Both the position numbers and the translations under genes were made by a program. A stretch of 10,997 nt of DNA from RGIG5675 sp050943435. GTDB taxonomy: Bacteria; Bacillota; Clostridia; Oscillospirales; Ruminococcaceae. Positions 6,668 to 10,997 of the stretch are shown here, one piece after another. Position 1 is the stretch's first letter. The number at the start of each line of letters is the position of its first letter. The DNA is taken from positions 1-10,997 of the forward strand of contig JBMNPE010000051.1 of the NCBI GenBank assembly GCA_050943435.1, written 5' to 3'. The notes beneath the pieces are model-generated. The model saw nothing but the letters and a program-made list of their open reading frames with translations, was not told the DNA's origin and ran no database searches.

Positions 6668-7522
6668 GTGCCAAAGGACAATGACAGACTCGGAAGAGGA
6701 CTTGAAGCTCTTTTTGCAGATGCCTCCGAACCGTCTGGCGATGTAAACGAGATTCCGGTTTCAGAGATACAGCCCAACAGGAGCCAGCCAAGGAAAAAAT
6801 TTGACGAAGCCTCCATGGCCGAGCTCACCGACTCAATATCCCAGCACGGGGTGCTGCAGCCGATACTGCTGAGGCCCCTCCCCTCCGGAGGATATGAGAT
6901 CATAGCCGGAGAGCGCAGGTTCAGGGCTGCCATGGCAGCCGGACTGAAGACAATCCCGGCAGTGGTGAAGTCAATGACCGACAGGGAATCGGCAGAGGCT
7001 GCACTCATAGAGAATCTGCAGAGGGAGGATCTGAATCCAGTCGAGGAAGCCCGAGGGATCAAGAAGCTCATCGATGATTACGGATGCTCCCAGGAAGAAG
7101 CCGCATCCAAGCTCGGCACTTCCAGGCCATCAGTCACAAATTCGCTCAGGATTCTTTCCCTGCCGGATGACGTCCTCACGCTCATTGAGGACGGGAAGCT
7201 TTCTGCAGGCCATGCGAAGGCTCTTCTTTCAATAAAGGATCCTGAACTTATATCAGCCGCTGCAAAGGATATAGCCGAAAAGGGGCTCTCCGTCCGAGAA
7301 GCTGAAAAGCTCTGCGCTTCCCTGTCAAAGAAGCCGCGCACCCAAGCTCCAAAAGCCGCTGCCCCTGAAGCAGCCGAGGTTGAACTTGCCCTTAAGAACA
7401 GCCTAGGAGTGGAGGTTGCAGTAAAATACCGCCATGGAAAAGGTTCGCTGACGCTCAATTTCTATTCAAAGGAACAGCTTTACGATTTCGCCAACAGACT
7501 GAGCAACAATAATCAGAGGTGA
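6668..7522 (+). CDS. parB: Chromosome partitioning protein ParB (Spo0J)
   Basis: This 284-residue parS-binding CTPase clamp has a normal Spo0J length. The N-terminal RLGRGLEALF (7-16) matches the ParA-stimulating motif. The N-terminal catalytic domain spans about residues 26-120 and includes the CTP-binding motif GERRFRAA (81-88) and ENLQREDLNPVEEA (115-128). The helix-turn-helix for parS recognition is about 141-164 (SQEEAASKLGTSRPSVTNSL). After a proline/alanine linker (222-236) comes the C-terminal dimerisation domain (237-284). The GTG at 6668 is chosen because AGGAGG (6653-6658) lies 9 bases upstream and the product begins at the expected family position. ParB is expected to load at the two parS sites upstream of parA, slide, and recruit SMC. 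No nearby Noc paralogue is seen. Confidence 0.97.
   Translation: MPKDNDRLGRGLEALFADASEPSGDVNEIPVSEIQPNRSQPRKKFDEASMAELTDSISQHGVLQPILLRPLPSGGYEIIAGERRFRAAMAAGLKTIPAVVKSMTDRESAEAALIENLQREDLNPVEEARGIKKLIDDYGCSQEEAASKLGTSRPSVTNSLRILSLPDDVLTLIEDGKLSAGHAKALLSIKDPELISAAAKDIAEKGLSVREAEKLCASLSKKPRTQAPKAAAPEAAEVELALKNSLGVEVAVKYRHGKGSLTLNFYSKEQLYDFANRLSNNNQR
7515..7522 (+). promoter_or_regulatory. serS ribosome binding site overlapping the parB stop
   Basis: AGAGGTGA contains the parB TGA stop (7520-7522) and lies 5 bases before the ATG at 7528. It decides the serS start in favour of ATG 7528 over GTG 7519, which lies inside this site. The overlap suggests that translation of serS is coupled to that of parB. 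Confidence 0.7.
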
Positions 7523-7527
7523 CATAT

Positions 7528-8832
7528 ATGTTAGACATCAAGCTGATCAGACAAGATCCTGACGCCATCAAGGAAAAGCTCCACAAGAGAGAGGGACAGA
7601 ATTACGACGACAAGATAGACAGCCTTCTTTCCATCGATGCCGACCGCAGGGAGCTCACGGCCAGGACCGATTCCCTCAGGGCAAAGCAGAATTCCGTCAG
7701 CAAGGAGATCCCGAAGCTCAAGAAGCAGGGAGAGGACGTTTCCTCCGTACTTGCCGAGATGAAAGAGCTTTCCGAAGAAATAAAGAAACTCGATGCCGAC
7801 CTCAAGACGCTCAACGACAAACAGCATGAAATCCTGCTGTCCATACCCAATACTCCCCATGACAGCGTCGTTTCCGGCCCGGATGACAGCTGCAACGTGG
7901 AGCAGAGGCGCTGGGGAACACCCAGGAAATTCGATTTTGAATACAAACCCCACTGGGAGCTTGGGAAATCCCTCAATATCCTGGACCCTGAAAGGGCCGC
8001 CAAGGTCACCGGCACAAGATTTCACTTCTACAGGGGCCTCGGTGCGAAGCTCGAACGGGCTGTGGTAAACTTCTACCTCGATCTGCACACGGAGGAACAC
8101 GGATACCTCGAGCTCCTGCCCCCGTTTATCGCAAACGGCGATTCCATGACCGGAACAGGGCAGCTCCCGAAATTTGCAGAGGACATGTACAAGCTCGAAG
8201 GGCTCGACTACTACCTCGTCCCCACTGCCGAGGTTCCGGTCACCAACTACCGGCGCGCAGAGGTTCTGGACGAATCCGAGCTCCCCGTAAAATATGTCGC
8301 CTATACCCCGTGCTTCCGCGGAGAGGCGGGCTCTGCAGGGAGGGACACCGCCGGAATAATCAGGCAGCACCAGTTCAACAAGGTCGAGCTCGTGAAGCTT
8401 GCCTATCCGGATACGAGCTATGACGAGCTCGAAAAGCTCACCCACGACGCAGAGGACGCACTCCAGAGGCTCGGCCTCCCATACAGAGTCGTCGCACTGT
8501 GCGGAGGGGATCTTGGCTTCTCCGCTGCAAAGACCTACGACATCGAAGTCTGGATGCCTAGCTACGACAGATATGTCGAAATATCCTCCTGCTCTGACTA
8601 CGAAGACTACCAGGCGAGGAGGATGGACATCAAGTTCCGCGATTCCAAGACCGGAAAGCTCCGCCTGGTCCACACACTCAACGGTTCGGGCCTTGCCGTG
8701 GGACGCACGACGGCAGCAATCATGGAGAACTACCAGAATGAGGACGGCTCCATCACCGTCCCTGATGTCCTGGTCCCGTATATGCACGGAGTTAAAGTGA
8801 TAAGGGGCGACACCCTCTCTTCGGCAGAATAA
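7528..8832 (+). CDS. serS: Seryl-tRNA synthetase
   Basis: This 434-residue class II synthetase charges tRNA-Ser with serine via seryl-adenylate and works as a dimer in the cytoplasm. MLDIKLIRQDP opens the N-terminal tRNA-binding domain, whose long antiparallel coiled coil spans about residues 35-105. TAEVP (233-237) lines the serine pocket, motif 2 is FRGEAGSAGRDTAGIIRQHQ (263-282), and motif 3 is LNGSGLAVGRTTAAIMEN (384-401). Length is normal and all key regions are present. It lies in the same operon as parA-parB, with only 5 bases between the parB stop and the ATG. No T-box leader is visible, so expression is probably tied to parAB. A hairpin follows the gene. Confidence 0.97.
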   Translation: MLDIKLIRQDPDAIKEKLHKREGQNYDDKIDSLLSIDADRRELTARTDSLRAKQNSVSKEIPKLKKQGEDVSSVLAEMKELSEEIKKLDADLKTLNDKQHEILLSIPNTPHDSVVSGPDDSCNVEQRRWGTPRKFDFEYKPHWELGKSLNILDPERAAKVTGTRFHFYRGLGAKLERAVVNFYLDLHTEEHGYLELLPPFIANGDSMTGTGQLPKFAEDMYKLEGLDYYLVPTAEVPVTNYRRAEVLDESELPVKYVAYTPCFRGEAGSAGRDTAGIIRQHQFNKVELVKLAYPDTSYDELEKLTHDAEDALQRLGLPYRVVALCGGDLGFSAAKTYDIEVWMPSYDRYVEISSCSDYEDYQARRMDIKFRDSKTGKLRLVHTLNGSGLAVGRTTAAIMENYQNEDGSITVPDVLVPYMHGVKVIRGDTLSSAE

Positions 8833-8854
8833 GCTTCCAGCATAGAAAACACAG

Positions 8855-8890
8855 CGCCGCCGCCTCCCGTCATAGGGGCGGCGGCGGACT
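8855..8890 (+). terminator. GC-rich hairpin after serS, probable terminator
   Basis: CGCCGCCGCC (8855-8864) pairs with GGCGGCGGCG (8877-8886), extended by TC/GG pairs inward, giving a 12-bp very stable stem starting 22 bases after the serS stop. Only GACTTTCC follows, so the U-tract is poor. Its position and stability still favour a termination or 3'-stabilising role. Confidence 0.6.
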
Positions 8891-8946
8891 TTCCGGACCC
8901 TTAGAAATACGCCTTCCAGAGTGTCGTCTCTGGCCTGTAATTCGTG

Positions 8947-8975
8947 TTGACAACGCCGGTTCTTTTAATTATAAT
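8947..8975 (+). promoter_or_regulatory. Consensus promoter of the tRNA pair
   Basis: A perfect TTGACA (8947-8952) and a perfect TATAAT (8970-8975) are 17 bases apart, the ideal housekeeping-sigma promoter. The tRNA-Met begins 12 bases after the -10 box, so the 5' leader would be only a few nucleotides long. Confidence 0.93.
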
Positions 8976-8987
8976 TGCCTTACTTGT

Positions 8988-9064
8988 GGCGGCATAGCTC
9001 AGTTGGCTAGAGCATTCGGTTCATACCCGAAGTGTCACCGGTTCGAATCCAGTTGCCGCTACCA
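8988..9064 (+). tRNA. tRNA-Met (CAT), elongator type
   Basis: The cloverleaf folds with acceptor GGCGGCA (8988-8994) against TGCCGCT (9054-9060), D stem GCTC/GAGC, and anticodon stem TTCGG/CCGAA around CAT at 9022-9024. The T loop is TTCGAAT and the CCA end is encoded (9062-9064). A paired 1-72 position and the absence of three G-C pairs in the anticodon stem argue against the initiator. The sequence resembles Firmicutes elongator tRNA-Met rather than tRNA-Ile2. The T stem (ACCGG/CCAGT) has one C-A mismatch (9039 against 9051). Confidence 0.95.
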
Positions 9065-9069
9065 TAACA

Positions 9070-9144
9070 GGCCCGTTGGTCAAGTGGTTAAGACACGGCC
9101 CTTTCACGGCTGTAACATGAGTTCGAATCTCGTACGGGTCACCA
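9070..9144 (+). tRNA. tRNA-Glu (TTC)
   Basis: Acceptor GGCCCGT (9070-9076) pairs with ACGGGTC (9134-9140) with one G-U pair. The anticodon stem CGGCC/GGCTG surrounds TTC at 9103-9105. The T arm is ATGAG/CTCGT with loop TTCGAAT, and CCA is encoded at 9142-9144. It lies 5 bases after tRNA-Met and should be co-transcribed with it. Confidence 0.96.
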
Positions 9145-9146
9145 GG

Positions 9147-9185
9147 AGAACGTCGGATCATTTTTATGATTCAGCGTTCTTTTTA
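9147..9185 (+). terminator. Rho-independent terminator of the tRNA operon
   Basis: The arm at 9147-9161 (AGAACGTCGGATCAT) pairs with 9166-9180 (ATGATTCAGCGTTCT), a 15-bp stem with one mismatch and G-U pairs and a TTTT loop, followed by a T run to 9184. It begins 3 bases after the tRNA-Glu CCA. Confidence 0.9.
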
Positions 9186-9205
9186 CTTTTGCCTTCAAAC
9201 CTATA

Positions 9206-9214
9206 TGATATAAT
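9206..9214 (+). promoter_or_regulatory. Extended -10 promoter for the AI-2E family gene and udk
   Basis: TGA followed by a perfect TATAAT (9206-9214) makes an extended -10 element. The -35 region 17 bases upstream (CTTTTG) is poor, which extended -10 promoters can tolerate. The predicted leader is about 27 nt. Confidence 0.6.
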
Positions 9215-9247
9215 GTCAAAAAGAATTTTTTATATGGGGAGCCGGAA

Positions 9248-10462
9248 TTGCAGGACGCAGAGAAAAAAACAGAAAAGAGCAAGCGTCTCCTCACCAGGAG
9301 AGACTGGGCAAATGTTCTGGTCGGCGCGATCATTGCTGCCGTATATCTGATACTCCGCAACCTCGGTACAGTCTGGTCTGCCCTCGGAGACGTCTACAAA
9401 GTCATAAGCCCGTTCCTGGGCGGGATAGTGCTTGCATATTTCCTGAATCTCCTGCTCGTGCCGATAGAAAACCACGTCATGAAGTGGATAAAGAAGCCAT
9501 CCCGCAGGCACGGCTGGTCTGTCTTCGTGACAATTCTTGTCATACTCCTCGTACTGGCGGCTCTGATCTACATGCTCATCCCGCAGCTGATCGACAGCTT
9601 CTCAATGCTCGTCAGCAACATGAGTTCATATATAGAGCAGGCATATACAGCCATTGTCAATCTGGTTGACAAGCTTGGAATAAACAGCGACAAGGTCAGC
9701 AACATCCTGGATTCGTGGGACCAGATGATGTCAACCATCAGCTCAAAGCTCAGCGACCTCCTGCCTTCCATCCTCAACTACTCAAAGCAGGTAGGCGGGA
9801 GCATCGTAAACTTTTTCATAGCCTTTGTAATCTCCATCTATGTCCTGGCTGACAGGGACAACATCATGAGGAGGGTCAAGACCACTTTCAGGGCCTTCCT
9901 CCCCGACAAGTCCTACACAACGCTCGCCGTCTACGCAAGGAAGAGCCACAAGGCATTCGGCGGCTTCCTGGTCGGAAAAGCGATAGATTCCCTTATAATC
10001 GGCCTCATCACCCTTGCATTCCTGCTCATTTTCAAATATCCATATTCCGGGCTTATTGCATTCGTGATCGGCCTTACCAACATGGTGCCAACCATAGGGC
10101 CGCTCATAGGGACCATCCCCTGCGCATTCATCCTCCTGCTCATCGATCCTCTCAAGGCACTGTGGTTCGTAATATTCATAATCATTCTGCAGCAGTTCGA
10201 CGGCAACTATCTCGGACCCAAGATCCTCAGCAACTCTGTCGGCATATCCCCTCTCTGGATCTTCATTTCTGTTTTGTTCTGCGGAAAGATCTGGGGCCTG
10301 TTCGGGGCACTCATAGGAGTCCCCCTGTTCAGCGTGCTCCTCGATATCTTCAAGCAGATCGTCTATGGAAGACTTAAGAAAAAGGAAGAACTTAAAGCCC
10401 AGACTGAAGAAAACATCGGCGGGGATGAATCCGCCGGGAACCAGGAGACAGACGCAAAATGA
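9248..10462 (+). CDS. AI-2E family transporter (PerM/YdiK-type membrane protein)
   Basis: This 404-residue polytopic membrane protein belongs to the AI-2E transporter family. Hydrophobic segments lie at about residues 21-37, 49-70, 90-113, 185-201, 247-263, 268-297, 302-316 and 333-373, with a hydrophilic loop at 114-184, the usual family layout. GKAIDSLIIG, PTIGPLIGTIP and QQFDGNYLGPKIL are characteristic. The family includes TqsA (AI-2 export) and members linked to Na+/H+ exchange; the substrate cannot be read from sequence here. The TTG start at 9248 is supported by GGGGAG (9236-9241) 6 bases upstream and the absence of a suitable in-frame ATG nearby. The C-terminal tail (about 375-404) is charged and hydrophilic. 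Its stop overlaps the uridine kinase start (ATGA), so the two are probably translationally coupled. Confidence 0.92.
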   Translation: MQDAEKKTEKSKRLLTRRDWANVLVGAIIAAVYLILRNLGTVWSALGDVYKVISPFLGGIVLAYFLNLLLVPIENHVMKWIKKPSRRHGWSVFVTILVILLVLAALIYMLIPQLIDSFSMLVSNMSSYIEQAYTAIVNLVDKLGINSDKVSNILDSWDQMMSTISSKLSDLLPSILNYSKQVGGSIVNFFIAFVISIYVLADRDNIMRRVKTTFRAFLPDKSYTTLAVYARKSHKAFGGFLVGKAIDSLIIGLITLAFLLIFKYPYSGLIAFVIGLTNMVPTIGPLIGTIPCAFILLLIDPLKALWFVIFIIILQQFDGNYLGPKILSNSVGISPLWIFISVLFCGKIWGLFGALIGVPLFSVLLDIFKQIVYGRLKKKEELKAQTEENIGGDESAGNQETDAK

Positions 10463-10997
10463 ACCAGGAAATTCTTACGATCGGAATCTGCGGCGGAACA
10501 GGGAGCGGCAAGACCACTCTCACAAATGAGCTCAAGCGGAGGTTTCCTGACGACATCTCCGTTGTCAACCAGGACAGCTATTACCGCCGCAACGATGAGA
10601 TGTCCCTGGAGGAGAGGGCCAAGCTCAACTACGACCATCCCGATGCAATAGAGATGGACCTCATGGTTGATCAGATACGAAGCCTCAAGGAGGGGAAAGC
10701 CATCGACTGCCCTGTGTACGATTTTTCGGTCAACAACAGGACTGACAGGACTGTCAGGATCGAACCGACAGGCGTGATAATAGTCGAGGGAATCCTCATT
10801 TTTACGTCAAAAGAACTCCGGGATCTCCTCGACATCAAGGTATATGTCGATGCCGATGCCGATGTGAGAATCCTGAGGAGGCTCACGAGGGACATCCGGG
10901 AGCGCGGCAGGACGATAGAATCAGTCATCCATCAGTACCTGACCACGGTCAAGCCGATGCACGAGCAGTTCGTCGAGCCGAGCAAAAAATATGCAGA
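10459..10997 (+). CDS. udk: Uridine kinase (3' end cut by the window)
   Basis: The first 179 residues of a protein usually about 205-215 long are present. Uridine kinase phosphorylates uridine and cytidine to UMP and CMP with a nucleoside triphosphate in pyrimidine salvage. The P-loop GGTGSGKTT is at residues 12-20, VNQDSYY at 36-42, NYDHPDA at 57-63, PVYDFS at 85-90 and IIVEGILIF at about 107-115; the lid region RDIRERGRT follows at 144-152. All are Udk hallmarks and separate it from phosphoribulokinase. The ATG at 10459 overlaps the preceding stop by four bases, with AGGAGA (10443-10448) as ribosome site 10 bases upstream. The frame remains open to the window edge. Confidence 0.96.
   Translation, partial: MNQEILTIGICGGTGSGKTTLTNELKRRFPDDISVVNQDSYYRRNDEMSLEERAKLNYDHPDAIEMDLMVDQIRSLKEGKAIDCPVYDFSVNNRTDRTVRIEPTGVIIVEGILIFTSKELRDLLDIKVYVDADADVRILRRLTRDIRERGRTIESVIHQYLTTVKPMHEQFVEPSKKYA

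Noticed and set aside
7531..8787. A 418-residue open frame on the minus strand opposite serS
   Set aside because: It is an antisense shadow of a clear serS gene; its translation shows no recognisable domain and it has no independent support.
8916..8933. CCAGAG/CTCTGG hairpin upstream of the tRNA promoter, as a terminator or T-box element
   Set aside because: The stem is only 6 bp, has no U-tract, and no T-box bulge sequence or downstream antiterminator is present; it precedes a tRNA promoter.

Overview
The window looks like a chromosomal segment of a low-to-mid GC Bacillota (Firmicutes) genome, possibly Clostridia or Erysipelotrichia. The evidence is a V-type ATPase operon end, a short-form Soj-like ParA with a Spo0J-like ParB, canonical parS palindromes, a GH25 lysozyme, tRNA genes with encoded CCA ends, strong AGGAGG-type ribosome binding sites and frequent TTG/GTG starts. 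I cannot place it more finely. The parS-parA-parB-serS block suggests a position near the replication origin, but no dnaA or oriC is visible. No phage, insertion sequence or CRISPR array is seen.

Layout, left to right. The end of a V-type ATPase operon (subunit B 3' part, then subunit D) runs on the + strand. Next comes a 210-residue charged, alanine/lysine-rich helical protein of unknown function with its own probable promoter. It converges on a minus-strand gene for a 787-residue membrane-anchored GH25 muramidase, with two hairpins between the two gene ends. The lysozyme gene and the gap gene (glyceraldehyde-3-phosphate dehydrogenase) diverge from a 297-base intergenic region. That region has opposed promoters, a 13-bp direct repeat at the lysozyme promoter and a GC-rich hairpin. 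gap ends at a perfect palindromic terminator.

The gap-parA interval carries two identical 16-bp parS cores (TGTTCCACGTGGAACA) 203 bp apart. parA, parB and serS then form a tight operon. A GC-rich hairpin follows serS. A perfect-consensus promoter (TTGACA, 17 bp, TATAAT) then drives a tRNA-Met / tRNA-Glu pair that ends at a strong terminator. The last unit is an AI-2E family (PerM/YdiK-type) membrane protein whose stop overlaps the start of uridine kinase, which runs off the window edge.

Functionally this is mostly core housekeeping: ion-pumping ATPase, glycolysis, chromosome segregation, translation and pyrimidine salvage. The less ordinary parts are the multidomain lysozyme with a long cytoplasmic tail and a possible operator, the unknown helical protein, and the placement of one parS inside the probable parA leader. 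I do not see convincing evidence for a wholly new biological system.
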